Assembly: GCA_016806645.1 (NCBI GenBank)
Contig: JACSYO010001951.1
Location: 82,001 to 146,000, forward strand
Direction: 5' to 3'
Origin: Ophiodon elongatus
Taxonomy: Eukaryota > Chordata > Actinopteri > Perciformes > Hexagrammidae
DNA length: 64,000 bases
Under the pieces are notes generated by a model that was not told the DNA's origin, searched no databases, and was given only the letters and a program-made list of their open reading frames with translations. Position 1 is the stretch's first letter; every line of letters begins with the position of its first letter. Shown one piece after another: positions 1 through 10,811 of this stretch. Position numbers and translations under genes: made by a program.

Positions 1-239
1 TAATCTGTAGTCGAGGGGAGGGGAGTGGAGGGTAGGGAGGGGGCAGAAATGTTTGATGTCTGAAGTTGAACAGCGGGAAAACCGATCAGAGAATCGCAGC
101 AAGTTAAAGGTAGGCAGCTGTTTCTTTGTAGCTCTAAAACAAAGGCAGACACAATAAAAACATTTTTTTTTCTTGTTTTTCATAAGCCAGGCTACGTTAA
201 GTATATTCATGAACAATGATCTAATAAGTGATGCAAATA

Positions 240-286
<47 letters not shown>

Positions 287-635
287 AGAGTGAGAGAGAC
301 TGTCTGTACATTTGTTGAAAGTCAGCAGTGGCTCTTATGATTAGACATATTGTTTATGTAGATAATCCTCCAATATAATACAGTGATAGGTTATATATAA
401 GGTTCACCAAAATGTCATTTCTCTCGTGTGGTTTATGTTCCTGTCAGAAAAGATAGAGAATAGAGACAGAGAAGGAAAAGGAGAAGAGGAATGTATGTAC
501 TAAATATGCATGCGTCTATACATGGTAATCTGGTAATTTATATAATTCATCAACCTTATTAAGACATGAAACGTGGCTTTAAAACTAATTTTGAATTTAA
601 TTTCTGACTGTACCAAAATTAATATGTATTTGCAG
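1..635. other. Intergenic DNA with a TG microsatellite
   Basis: A GA/GGGG-rich start is followed by AT-rich DNA. An uninterrupted TG dinucleotide run lies at about 240-283. No coding signal is seen until the transposase remnant that follows a TTTGCAG acceptor-like site just before 636. Confidence 0.6.
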
Positions 636-978
636 ATGCCAAAAATCTGGGAAATCCGGAAGAGGGAGAGGAAGACGAGGAAGTGGACCCAGGAGGCCAT
701 GGCACAGGCCCTAGTGGAGGTGAAAGCAGGGAACATATCACCGTCCTGGCCTGCCTGAACGCGGCTGGGGAGGATGTCCCCCCTTTCTTCATTTATAAGT
801 GGGTATATCCAGGGGGCCCCTATAACAAGGAAGGGGTTCCCGATGACCTCTACGGGAAGTCGCCAGCAGGGTACATGGACAGTGAGCTTTTTAGGAAGTG
901 GTTTGTCGGGCACTTCCTGAAGTTAGTCATTCTCTTGTGCCTGCCACTACATACGTCTCACATCCTTCAGCCTCTGGA
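636..978 (+). pseudogene. Pogo-like transposase remnant with internal deletions
   Basis: Two frames together read as a pogo/Tigger-type (DDE_1) transposase. The first segment (ATG at 636, after a TTTGCAG splice-acceptor-like site) has the WTQEAMAQAL stretch typical of the N-terminal Psq-type helix-turn-helix that binds transposon ends. It jumps directly to the DDE core at about 725 (REHITVLACLNAAGEDVPP, then YMDSELFRKWF). At about 930 it jumps again to LCLPLHTSHILQPLD. The first jump removes the rest of the DNA-binding region. The second removes the segment that should hold the second catalytic aspartate, so the copy cannot be active. At about 979 it fuses to the 3' end of the 676-codon family. 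Confidence 0.75.
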
Positions 979-1208
979 TGCATCTCACGTTTGTAGAGAA
1001 CAGCAAGGTTAATCCCCTGCCGACCCGCTTCCCGTCCGTTGCCACAAAAGGAGCACCCGCAGGACAACCGTGTCCCCCAAAGCGTTTGGCGAAGCCCCAA
1101 CACTACTCGGCAGACACGGTCCAACCTTTACCAAGATATGCCACCGCGGAAACCAAGTGTATCAAACGGCGCCAGGAACGCAATAAGCTGCAGCTGAGTA
1201 GGCCTTAA
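979..1208 (+). pseudogene. 3'-end fragment of the 676-codon family
   Basis: Nearly identical to the last ~76 codons of the complete gene (compare 5352-5581), from the CATCTCACG motif to the shared stop. It has no start of its own and is spliced onto a transposase remnant, with CTGGATG on the transposase side and AGCTG on the gene side of the same CATCTCACG. The gene's usual 3' minisatellite follows, so this is the tail of a fourth, truncated copy. One substitution (AAG for CAG near 1132) separates it from the full copies. Confidence 0.85.
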
Positions 1209-1216
1209 ATCGCCGA

Positions 1217-1677
1217 TCCTTCTTCATGGGTTTACTCCGGGTACTCCGGTTTCCTCCCACTAAAAAATCTAAAATCAAAATTAGGTTAAAAAAACAAACA
1301 AACTCTTCATGGGTTTACTCCGGGTACTCCGGTTTCCTCCCACTAAATAAATATAAAATATGAATTAGGTTTAATAAAAAAAAAACTCTATTTGTGGGTT
1401 TACTCCGGTTTCCTCCCACGAAATAAACATAAAATATATATTAAGGTTAAAAAAAATAACTCTATTTATGGGTTTACTCCAGGAACTCCGGCTTCCTCCC
1501 ACTAAATAAATGTAAAATATAAATTAGGTTAAAGAAAATAACTCTATTTGTGGATTTACTCCGGTTTCCTCCCACTAAATAAACAAAATATATAATATAT
1601 ATATATATATTATATATTTTGTTTACGTTTCCAGACTCTCTCTTGGAGAGCCTCCTCTGGCACGAGGCCCGTCAACA
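1217..1677 (+). repeat. Short ~84-bp minisatellite array plus end block
   Basis: About five degenerate units of the family minisatellite (core GGGTTTACTCCGGGTACTCC, then an A-rich spacer with AAATTAGGTTAAA). After them come an AT-rich stretch (about 1585-1620) and a conserved block with TTCCAGACTCTCTCTTGG that ends at GTCAACA (1677). The same order recurs after every complete gene copy. The block begins with a pyrimidine-rich run and CAG and may be an old splice acceptor of the transposase that follows in two of the four copies. Confidence 0.85.
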
Positions 1678-2408
1678 GTTAAGGTCATTCTCTTGTGCCT
1701 GCCACTACATACGTCTCACATCCTTCAGCCTCTGGATGTGAGTTTCTTCGGACCCTTGAAGGCAGATTTCTCTGGTGTTACAGGAGATCTGTCGGTAGTG
1801 AGCCACTCCTTCTTGGTTTCTAAGAAGGAGTTTTCAAGGGTCCTAAGAGACCCCTACCAGAGGATGAAGGATGGGAGAGTGGTGGTGGCTGGGTTCAGGA
1901 GGTGTGGCCTCTACCCTCTGGACCCAATGGCCATTGATTGGTCACGGGTCATGCCGTCCGGGCCGCGGCGTGGGACCTCCTCACCTCCTCCGCCAACCAC
2001 ATCGGCATCTTCCTGGGCTGCGTCTGATGTTGCCCTTCCCTCCCAACATCCCCATTCCCCAGCCCCTTTCCCCCGTCACCTGAACCCACCCCCAATACCC
2101 GATCCCCAGAACCAACCTCCACCTGCCCCTCCTCCTCCCCCCTCCAATCCTTACATCACCCATCCCCTGGTAACATCAGGCCGGATAGCAGTCGACCTGG
2201 CCCACCTCCTGGCCGAAATAAATTATAACCGGCACACCGGTAAGGTCAGGAGGAACACCACCAAGGCCAGGTTGCTGACAGCCCAGGAGATGTCCGACGT
2301 CATCGAGGAGGCGGAGGACCGTGCTGCAAGGAGGGAGGCCCAAGCTCTGGCCAGAAAAGACCATGAGCAGCAGCGGGCCGGAGTAGGCCCGACAGCCACT
2401 TCCTCTGC
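1678..2408 (+). pseudogene. Pogo-like transposase C-terminal part
   Basis: Open reading frame beginning with the DDE_1 signature LCLPLHTSHILQPLDVSFFG, which surrounds the third catalytic region, and continuing through the usual C-terminal stretch GFRRCGLYPLDP. A Pro/Ser-rich tail follows, then a basic, coiled-coil-like segment (about 2240-2370). The HTH and first two catalytic regions are absent. It is 97-99% alike by eye to 23249-23966. At about 2409 it runs into a fragment of the 676-codon gene, so it is a chimeric, non-functional copy. Confidence 0.75.
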
Positions 2409-2887
2409 CGATTTCGGCACAACATAGGACGACGCAATTTGTAACCAACTTGGACAAAATACTGGACAACTGGACAACCAAAACAGGTAATTTTGTCCAA
2501 GACTGAGGGGAAAAGAATGCGCCCTACAGTAAACCAGCCTGAGGTCAAGCAGGCATCGTTGGAGATTAATCCAAAGCAGTTCTCCAGAGTAGAGGATAGA
2601 GCAACCGCCGAAGACAATTTTAAGAGGTTTCACCAGGATACCCGCAAATTCAATAGTTCACTCTGTGTTGCAAATGTGCACAGGGAGAATGAGGTACTCA
2701 CGGAACTCACCCGAGAGAAACGGAGAACTGCGGCGGGAAAAAAAAGGCTGGACGAAGAGGAGATGAGATGTGAACTGGAAGAATATTCGAGACTGGAAGG
2801 ATATTCGAGACGACAGAAGCCGACAGCTGACCAGAGACACCTTTCCCGGATGGCTCTGGCAGACTATCACCTTCAGCAGATAAAAGA
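2409..2887 (+). pseudogene. Internal fragment of the 676-codon family
   Basis: Matches 3727-4204 of the complete gene, with a frameshift near 2442 and scattered changes (for example GAT>AAT near 2689 and CGT>TGT near 2769). It stops being homologous at AAAAGAC|AGCATACATG. From there the sequence is the upstream flank of the next complete copy. It is therefore the left part of a recombination junction between repeat units. Confidence 0.85.
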
Positions 2888-3550
2888 CAGCATACATGTG
2901 TATTTATAGTATCACAAAAATGTATGTCGATATGGCTCACCAGCTGATGTTGACCAGGCACGTTTTAATTAAAGAAGCAGATAGACCCGAAATTGCCAAT
3001 AAGCTCACTTTATAGTCCTATATAGAACTTTCTAGACTGTGCTTGTTATTATATAACAATCATAATGTTGTGTTCATGTTGTGTTAACATTCATAGTAAT
3101 AATATTGTGTACTTATTAGTTTTTTCTAAAACTTTCATGCCAATAAAACCACGTTGAAATTAATTAAATAGGAATGATTTTTTACAGTTTGAAGTGCATT
3201 GCAACAGTAACCATAGTAACCAGGTAGAAGGGGGAGGGGGAGGGGGGGTGGGGGGGAGGTTGCCAAGATGAGTTTTCTTCAAAGGCAGTGATGTCACAAA
3301 GAATGTTGTGATGTCATCAGCTGTCTTTGAAATTGTATTGATATCAAATAACCTTGAGAGCTTATAACACACGAGCCTGTTCAAATCTTTGACCAAGTTA
3401 TATTAGTTACTTTAACATTTAACTTTGTTTTTGTTCCTTTAAACCCCCATTTAAATAGTTTGAGTTCCTTTAAACCCCCATTTAAATTGTTTTTGTTCCT
3501 TTAAACCCCCATTTAAAAATAATTTAACCCCCCCCCCCCAAAAAAAAGAA
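2888..3550 (+). promoter_or_regulatory. Upstream region of 676-codon gene, copy A
   Basis: Conserved in all three copies (also 16668-17346 and 28598-29251). At 3207-3220 lies GTAACCATAGTAAC, a full match to the RFX X-box consensus GTNRCC-N2-RGYAAC. Two TGATGTCA CRE-like sites lie at 3289-3296 and 3309-3316. Three near-repeats of TTCCTTTAAACCCCCATTTAAA occupy 3436-3513. A C12/A8 run directly precedes the ATG at 3551. A G-rich tract (3228-3258) varies in length between copies. No clear TATA box is seen. RFX X-boxes are a hallmark of ciliary gene promoters; function here is inferred. Confidence 0.5.
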
Positions 3551-5581
3551 ATGTTGGGCTCAAACAAATACGCAAAGGCCCCCAAAATGTCCATGTGTGG
3601 CCGAAGACCCCACCAGGACGAGAGGCCGCACCAGGATGACAGAAAATTCCAGGACAAGAGTCTTCCTGTTTTCGCCGTCTACCAACCGAACTGGTACAAA
3701 ACAAAGGAGTCTGGTATTTTCCCAACAATTTCGGCACAACATAGGACAACGCAATTTGTCAACAACTTGGACAAAATATTGAAAACTGGACAACCAAAAC
3801 AGGTAATTTTGTCCAAGACTGAGGGGAAAAGAATGCGCCCTACAGTAAACCAGCCTGAGGTCAAGCAGGCATCGTTGGGGATTAATCCAAAGCAGTTCTC
3901 CAGAGTAGAGGATAGAGCAACCGCCGAAGACAATTTTAAGAGGTTTCACCAGGATACCCGCAAATTCAATAGTTCACTCTGTGTTGCAAATGTGCACAGG
4001 GAGGATGAGGTACTCATGGAACTCACCCGAGAGAAACGGAGAACTGCGGCGGGAAAAAAAAGGCTGGACGAAGAGGAGATGAGACGTGAACTGGAAGAAT
4101 ATTCGAGACTGGAAGAATATTCGAGACGACAGAAGCCGACAGCTGACCAGAGACACCTTTCCCGGATGGCTCTGGCAGACTATCACCTTCAGCAGATAAA
4201 AGACAACAAGCAGCTGAAAGAGCAACAGAGACAACAGGAGAAGGAAGAGAGAAACAGACTCCGGGGCCTTGATCAAGTTTATGCACAGGGGCAAAGACAA
4301 GAGGAAGCCAAAGAAGTGGTGTTAAAGAAAAAGAACATGACAGATCGGTTAGAGGAGATCGCCAATAAAACCCATGGGAGAGAAACAGGTGCACAGAGAC
4401 AAATTTGCACCCAACTACTGCCAACACTTCCCAGAGCAACCAGGCTAAGAGACACTTTGGCAGCAGCAGGCAACGAAACGGATGCAAAGAGACAAATTAA
4501 GGAGAAGGAACCAGTACCCAGACCAGTCAAGGACCAGACCCGTTTATTGAGACGCAGTCGCCAACCACCCAACATGATCAACATGAATATTGACTGTGTG
4601 CAACCACTTCCGAGAACCACCAGGCTAAGAGACGCTTTGGCAGCATCAGGCAATAGCTCCACTGGCGATTCTGAGAGGTCCGGCCACGGATCAAACTGTA
4701 CGGGGGCAGGGAAATCCTTAATCAGGCTGAAGCAGGACCGCAACAAGCTGCAGCTCAACTATGTGGAGAACAGCAAGGTTGATCCCCTGCCGAACCGCTT
4801 GCCGTCCATTGGCCCAAAAGGAGCACTCATAGGAAAATGCGCTGTCCCTGCTAGGGTAGAGGCATCCAGGTACCGTGGGACCGATAAAGGGGAATCAGAT
4901 CGGCTCGAGGAGATGGCCAATAAAACCCGCCGGAGAAAAACGGATGCACAGAGACACATTGAGGCGAACGAAAGGAAGGAACCAGTACCCAGACCAGCCA
5001 AGGACCAGACCCGTTTATTGAGACGCAGCCGCCAACCACCCAACATGATCAATATGAATGTTGACTGTGTGCCACCACTTCCGAGAACCACCAGGCTAAA
5101 AGACGCTTTGGCAGCAGCAGGCAATAGTTCCACTGTAGATTCTGAGAGGTCCGGCAACGTATCAAACTGTACAGGGGCAGGGAAATCGTTGCTCAGACAA
5201 AACACTACTCAAACCTTCAACAGAGGATTAGGAATTCTCCCCAGTGGGGAGGAGGGGCCCAGCTGTGTTGAGCATTTCTCAGGAAAAGCTCTCCCTAACT
5301 ACAGCACAGAGCAAACACGGTTAATCAAGCTGAAGCAGGACCGCAACAAGCTGCATCTCACGTTTGTAGAGAACAGCAAGGTTAATCCCCTGCCGACCCG
5401 CTTCCCGTCCGTTGCCACAAAAGGAGCACCCGCAGGACAACCGTGTCCCCCAAAGCGTTTGGCGAAGCCCCAACACTACTCGGCAGACACGGTCCAACCT
5501 TTACCCAGATATGCCACCGCGGAAACCAAGTGTATCAAACGGCGCCAGGAACGCAATAAGCTGCAGCTGAGTAGGCCTTAA
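3551..5581 (+). CDS. 676-aa basic coiled-coil protein, copy A
   Basis: Single uninterrupted frame of 676 codons starting at the first ATG after the C/A run. It is a basic, Arg/Lys/Gln/Glu-rich protein without signal peptide or membrane segment. Residues ~150-275 form a charged coiled coil (EEEMRRELEEYSRLEEYSRR and so on). The rest is built from internal repeats: LPR-TRLRD-LAA-GN at 293, 353 and 510; PVPRP-KDQTRLLRRSRQPP at 321 and 478; DRLEE-ANKT at 265 and 450; LKQDRNKL at 393 and 594. The SKTEGKRM...NQPE stretch (88-104) followed by the coiled coil is reminiscent of trichohyalin/plectin-homology ciliary proteins such as CFAP210. That is a weak resemblance, but the upstream X-box is consistent with it. 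Alternatively it is a transposon-borne accessory ORF. Copy A differs from B and C by Ile427 (Ala in both others). Confidence 0.6.
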   Translation: MLGSNKYAKAPKMSMCGRRPHQDERPHQDDRKFQDKSLPVFAVYQPNWYKTKESGIFPTISAQHRTTQFVNNLDKILKTGQPKQVILSKTEGKRMRPTVNQPEVKQASLGINPKQFSRVEDRATAEDNFKRFHQDTRKFNSSLCVANVHREDEVLMELTREKRRTAAGKKRLDEEEMRRELEEYSRLEEYSRRQKPTADQRHLSRMALADYHLQQIKDNKQLKEQQRQQEKEERNRLRGLDQVYAQGQRQEEAKEVVLKKKNMTDRLEEIANKTHGRETGAQRQICTQLLPTLPRATRLRDTLAAAGNETDAKRQIKEKEPVPRPVKDQTRLLRRSRQPPNMINMNIDCVQPLPRTTRLRDALAASGNSSTGDSERSGHGSNCTGAGKSLIRLKQDRNKLQLNYVENSKVDPLPNRLPSIGPKGALIGKCAVPARVEASRYRGTDKGESDRLEEMANKTRRRKTDAQRHIEANERKEPVPRPAKDQTRLLRRSRQPPNMINMNVDCVPPLPRTTRLKDALAAAGNSSTVDSERSGNVSNCTGAGKSLLRQNTTQTFNRGLGILPSGEEGPSCVEHFSGKALPNYSTEQTRLIKLKQDRNKLHLTFVENSKVNPLPTRFPSVATKGAPAGQPCPPKRLAKPQHYSADTVQPLPRYATAETKCIKRRQERNKLQLSRP

Positions 5582-5589
5582 ATCGCCGA

Positions 5590-6977
5590 TCCTTCTTCAT
5601 GGGTTTACTCCGGGTACTCCGGTTTCCTCCCACTAAATAAATCTAAAATCAAAATTAGGTTAAAAAAAAAATAAAAACTCTTCATGGGTTTACTCCGGGT
5701 ACTCCGGTTTCCTCCCACTAAATCTAAAATCAAAATTAGGTTAAAAAAAAATAATAACTCTTCATGGGTTTACTCCGGGTACTCCGGTTTCCTCCCACTA
5801 AATAAATCTAAAATCAAAATTAGGTTAAAAAAAAATAAATAACTCTTCATGGGTTTACTCCGGGTACTCCGGTTTCCTCCCACTAAATAAATCTAAAATC
5901 AAAATTAGGTTAAAAAAAATAAATAACTCTTCATGGGTTTACTCCGGGTACTCCGGTTTCCTCCCACTAAATAAATCTAAAATCAAAATTAGGTTAAAAA
6001 AAATAATAACTCTTCATGGGTTTACTCCGGGTACTCCGGTTTCCTCCCACTAAATCTAAAATCAAAATTAGGTTAAAAAAAAATAATAACTCTTCATGGG
6101 TTTACTCCGGGTACTCCGGTTTCCTCCCACTAAATAAATCTAAAATCAAAATTAGGTTAAAAAAAAATAAATAACTCTTCATGGGTTTACTCCGGGTACT
6201 CCGGTTTCCTCCCACTAAATAAATCTAAAATCAAAATTAGGTTAAAAAAAATAAATAACTCTTCATGGGTTTACTCCGGGTACTCCGGTTTCCTCCCACT
6301 AAATAAATCTAAAATCAAAATTAGGTTAAAAAAAATAAAAACTCTTCATGGGTTTACTCCGGGTACTCCGGTTTCCTCCCACAAATAAATCTAAAATCAA
6401 AATTAGGTTAAAAAAAAATAATAACTCTTCATGGGTTTACTCCGGGTACTCCGGTTTCCTCCCACTAAATAAATCTAAAATCAAAATTAGGTTAAAAAAA
6501 ATAAATAACTCTTCATGGGTTTACTCCGGGTACTCCGGTTTCCTCCCACTAAATAAATCTAAAATCAAAATTAGGTTAAAAAAAATAAAAACTCTTCATG
6601 GGTTTACTCCGGGTACTCCGGTTTCCTCCCACTAAATAAATCTAAAATCAAAATTAGGTTAAAAAAAAAATAATAACTCTTCATGGGTTTACTCCGGGTA
6701 CTCCGGTTTTCTCCCACGAAATAAACATAAAATATATATTAAGGTTAAAAAAAATAACTCTATTTATGGGTTTACTCCAGGTACTCCGGTTTCCTCCCAC
6801 TAAATAAATATAAAATATAAATTAGGTTTAAAAAAATAACTCTATTTGTGGGTTTACTCCGGTTTCCTCCCACTAAATAAACAAAATATATAAAATATAT
6901 ATTTATATATATATATATTTTGTTTGCGTTTCCAGACTCTCTCTTGGAGAGCCTCCTCTGGCACGAGGCCCGTCAAC
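5590..6977 (+). repeat. ~84-bp minisatellite, copy A array, with end block
   Basis: About 16 head-to-tail units of ~75-84 bp begin within 15 bp of the gene's stop codon. Each has a G+C-richer half (TTCATGGGTTTACTCCGGG, TACTCCGGTTTCCTCCCAC) and an A-rich half (AAATCTAAAATCAAAATTAG, poly-A). The last three units are the divergent CGAAATAAACATAAAATATA type. TA-rich DNA and the conserved block ending GTCAACA (6977) close the array. The GGGTACTCCGG-TTCCTCCCAC core resembles a sequence scattered widely in fish genomes (established observation, not checked here). Confidence 0.9.
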
Positions 6978-8084
6978 AAAATAGCCGAATAGATGGTTCA
7001 AAGCTGTCATCAAAAAGTATTTAATCAATCATTTTATCAAAAGCAAAAACTGTTTTACAAATTGAATCACACTATGAAGTACAAAAAATATTATCTCATG
7101 AGATAAGAGCTCTATTGCGTTCCACCACACAGACTGGCGTTATCCAGTTAGCTTTCCAGTTTCACACAAGAGAACTGTCGTTTTTTCACAAACACTCAAG
7201 TTATGTACTGCCGCAAAGTCCACCTATTTGCCGTACGTTAGCGACACATTTCATACAGGGATTGGATTATAACTTCGATCTGCTCCACCTCCGACTTCCG
7301 GGATTCAGCTCTGCATCTCCTGAAGCAGGTGCCTCATTATTTCGAAAAGGAGTAGACAGTCAACCTGTTATCTTTTGGTTTGTCAAAAGGGAGTCGGTGG
7401 CCCCCCGGTGAACTTCATTTTCATGGTCAACCTGTTATCTTCGGTTTCTTACTTTATATGAATATACCATAAGGCACTATTGTTTATACGACACATCTAG
7501 TAAATTTCGATATGATTTTAAACATTCTTCAAGAAAACAGATTATAATTCACACTGATCATCACTAGAAGCGCTTTAAGGCACAGTTTTCTCACAATATA
7601 ATATAAATATAAAGCTAAATGACGGTAGTATTACCCCAGTAAATGAAACGTGTGCTTAGTAATTTATTTGTATTTAAATTCAGCAGTTTAGCTAGTAAAC
7701 GTTAGCTAATAAACATTAGCAAGCTAATTTAACTCTACAAGAAGTATGCTAATGTCATCAACAGTTGTTTATTCGTTAACGTTAGCTAGCTAGTCGTCAA
7801 CATGTTACCTCGTCATTAACAATAGCTCGCCGTTCACATTGGCAAGTTATGTGTCAGGTTGCAAAAAAAGGAGACAACTTAACGTTCGCTAATGCGGCTT
7901 AATTAGCAATTAGCATTAAAAAGTCGGCTTTTTAAGTCTGGTCGAAAATAACACTAAATAACAAATAGCCCTAACAGAACAACTAGATAATTAGCTAACA
8001 GCTGAAGACATTTATAAACAGAAAGAGAGCCCAGTGAAGGCAGAAGACAACAAGGTCACGATAAGTTGGCGCCTTAGGCTCAGC
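6978..8084. repeat. Duplicated intergenic block Y, copy 1
   Basis: Nearly identical to 32350-33456. Contains no recognisable gene. A 98-codon frame at 7115-7411 is open in both copies but shows no family resemblance, and the copies differ by replacement changes, so I do not call it. Many short GTTAGCTA/TAGCTAAC motifs occur at 7670-7800. This block replaces the transposase C-terminus that follows the end block in other copies. Confidence 0.8.
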
Positions 8085-8700
8085 TGTTGTGGATATTATG
8101 GCGGGTAGCAGGGGAATATTATGGCACGGGAAAATAAACATGAGGCAGACAGTGAAATAATCAGTTTCGGTATTGAGATGGCGTCAACTGGTTAAAATGG
8201 CGTGCGTTAGACATTAGGTCACCTGATACGAGGTCAAAATGGCCGCAGGGGGCGGGGTTAAGGGGTGGGACCGGGGGCTGAACCTGAATCAGAATGTATC
8301 ATTATAAAAACGATGTCATTTCGTGGGTTGTACTTCCGGACAGCCACTCAAGTTATTTGTAATCTGTGCATTGCAAATAAATCTACGTGAATTGAACTTT
8401 GATCCAATCTCTCTGGTATTCTGTGGGTGGTCAATTACTGAGGTCCCGTAAGTGAGTTCCTGTGGCGCCTCACTAGCAGTCAGATAGGAAATAGTTGTGA
8501 AGTTTATACAGAATTAGGTTTCAAGGAAGTTAGCCATCATCGAGCAGAATACGCAATAAAAGGAAGAAATTTAGCCACAACATTTGGCGAGCCGTCGGGA
8601 GAGGGCACCGCGGGGACCAGGCCAAGCGAGGTGACCTTTGCTTCTCACAGACTGAGCGATCCAAGACGTGGCGCCACGTTAAGTAAAGGTAAGCAGAAAG
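8085..8700 (+). mobile_element. LTR, primer-binding site and leader of a retroviral-type element
   Basis: An LTR of about 498 bp begins TGTTGT (8085) and ends ACAACA (8582), an inverted terminal hexamer with the canonical TG...CA. Inside are TATAAAA (8304) and AATAAA (about 8379). Two bases after the LTR is an 18-nt primer-binding-site candidate, TGGCGAGCCGTCGGGAGA (8585-8602), with a GC-rich leader after it. No gag or pol follows; the sequence passes into a LINE. The first 174 bp of the LTR also occur at 33457-33630, so the insertion predates the duplication. Confidence 0.65.
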
Positions 8701-8814
8701 CCACTGTCTAAAGTTTCTGCATCGGAGGTCTCAGTCTGTGAGGAGGAAGGGACGGCTGTGACGGTGGCACCCCCAAGGACGCCCTGATACCTCGACTTTA
8801 AAAAATTGTCTTCA

Positions 8815-10811
8815 ACAATTTCCTCTTCTAAATCTTCTACCTGTCTCTTGGACCCCGTCCCGACGAGGCTGCTTAAAGAAGTTTTACCTTTGATTGGCAC
8901 CTGTCTGCTGGATATTGTCAATCTGTCTTTACTAACAGTCTTTTAAAATAGCTGTGATTAAGCCTCTTCTCAAGAAGCCCACTCTTGATCCACAGGTGTT
9001 GGCTAACTATAGACCGATCTCTAACCTTCCCTTCCTCTCTAAGATCCTTGAGAAAGTAGTTGCAAATCAGTTGTGTGACTTTCTACATAATAATAGTTTA
9101 TTTGAGGATTTTCAGTCAGGATTTAGAAAACACCATAGCACAGAGACAGCACTGGTGAAAATTACTAATGACCTTCTAATTGCATCAGATAAAGGACTTG
9201 TCTCTGTCCTTGTCTTGTTAGACCTTAGTGCTGCGTTCGACACCATTGACCATCACATCCTATTACAGAGATTAGAACATTTGATTGGCATTAAAGGCAC
9301 CGCACTAAGCTGGTTTAAATCCTATTTATCAGATCGATCTCAGTTTGTATATGTAAACGATGAATTTTACTAGGCCCAGAACACCTCCGGAATCAACTAT
9401 CTAATGATGTGGTTTCTCTTGATGGCATTGCCCTGGCATCCAGCACCACCGTAAAGAATCTCGGAGTTGTCTTTGATCAGGACTTGTCCTTTAACTCTCA
9501 CGTAAAACAAATCTCAAAGACTGCCTTTTTTCACCTACGTAACATTTAAAAAATTAGACACATCCTGTCTCAAAGCGATGCAGAAAAATTAGTTCACGCA
9601 TTTGTTACTTCTAGACTGGACTACTGTAATTCCTTATTATCAGGCTGCTCTAATAAGTCTCTTAAATCTCTCCAGTTGATCCAGAATGCTGCAGCTCGTG
9701 TACTAACAAAAACTAAGAAAAGAGATCATATTACTCCTGTATTAGCTTCTCTTCACTGGCTCCCTGTAAAATCCAGAGTCGAATTTAAAATCCTTCTCCT
9801 CACCTACAAAGCCTTAATTGGTGAGGCACCATCATATCTTAAGGATCTCATAGTACCATATTACCCCACTAGAGAGTTTATAGTACCATATTACCCCACT
9901 AGAGAGCTTATAGTACCATATTACCCCACTAGAGAGCTGCGCTCACTGAATGCGGGGCTGCTTGTGGTTCCTAGAGTCTTAAAAAGTAGGATGGGAGCCA
10001 GAGCCTTCAGTTATCAAGCTCCTCTTCTATGGAACCAGCTTCCACTTTCAGTCCGGGGGGCAGACACACTGACCACATTTAAGAGTAGACTTAAGACTTT
10101 CCTCTTTCATAGCGCTTATAGTTAGGGCTGGCTCATGTTTGCCCTGGTCCATTCTTTCCAGCCCCTTGATATGCTGCTGTAGGCCTAGACTGCTGGGGAC
10201 AACTTAGGATACACTGAGCTCCCCTATCCTTTTCTCTCTCTCCTTCTGTATGAATTCATGTTCTATAAATGCACATTACTAACTCTACTTCTTCCCTCGG
10301 AGTCTTTGTGCTTTCTCGCCTCGCAGGTTTCCACGAATCGTGGTTTCATCTGGACCCTGGTCCTGCCGTGACCCTACTGCCGCACATTCTTCTCTATTTT
10401 ACCTTCTGTATGAATTCATGCACCATTAATGCACATTACTAACTGCTCCATCCCCGAAGTCTTTGTGCCTTCTCGCCTCGCAGGTTTCTATGGACCCTGG
10501 TCCTACGTCCTGCTGTGGTCCTCCCCGACACCTACTGCTATTATTACATGAATCATTTCTGTCATGTGAGTTGAACGTGTTGTAACTCTGTTATGCTGTT
10601 CATTCTGTACACATGACATCTATTTTTGTACTCTGTCCATCCTGGGAGAGGGATCCTCCTTTGTTGCTCTCCTGAAGGTTTCTTCCATTTTTCTCCCTGT
10701 TGAAAGGTTTTTTTTGGGGGAGTTTTTCCTGAGTCAATGAGAGGTTGTAAAGCTCTCTGAGGCTAATTTGTGATTTGGGGCTATACAAAAATAAATTGAA
10801 TTGAATTGAAT
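8815..10811 (+). mobile_element. L2/CR1-type LINE, internally deleted
   Basis: Reverse-transcriptase coding begins in the pre-finger region (about 8815, CLLDPVPTRLLKE) and continues through LANYRPISNLPFLSKILEKV, FQSGFRKHHSTETAL and LLDLSAAFDTIDH to 9372. A deletion of about 300 bp relative to the antisense copy at 47478-49385 then removes the YADD catalytic box, and the frame resumes near 9375. An in-frame stop (TAA, about 9547) is shared with that other copy. The C-terminus ends at 10125. The 3' UTR ends in a GGCTATACAAAAATAAA motif and TTGAATTGAATTGAA tail (about 10780-10811). Not mobile as it stands. Confidence 0.85.
9848..9937 (+). repeat. 30-bp in-frame repeat in LINE coding region, three units
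   Basis: Three tandem copies of a 30-bp unit (core ATAGTACCATATTACCCC) encode a ten-residue peptide beginning IVPYYPTRE. The antisense LINE copy has two units (about 48397-48456) and the LINE fragment at 45.6 kb has eight. Confidence 0.9.

Noticed and set aside
3679..5205. Antisense frames opposite the 676-codon gene
   Set aside because: They are shadows of the charged, repeat-rich coding strand and recur in each copy for that reason.
6348..6635. Frames in the ~84-bp minisatellite (also 20426-20713)
   Set aside because: 84 bp is 28 codons, so a frame stays open by periodicity alone; other arrays of the same repeat break it.
7115..7411. 98-codon frame conserved between blocks Y (also 32487-32783)
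   Set aside because: Conservation is explained by the recent duplication; the few differences change amino acids and no family is recognised.
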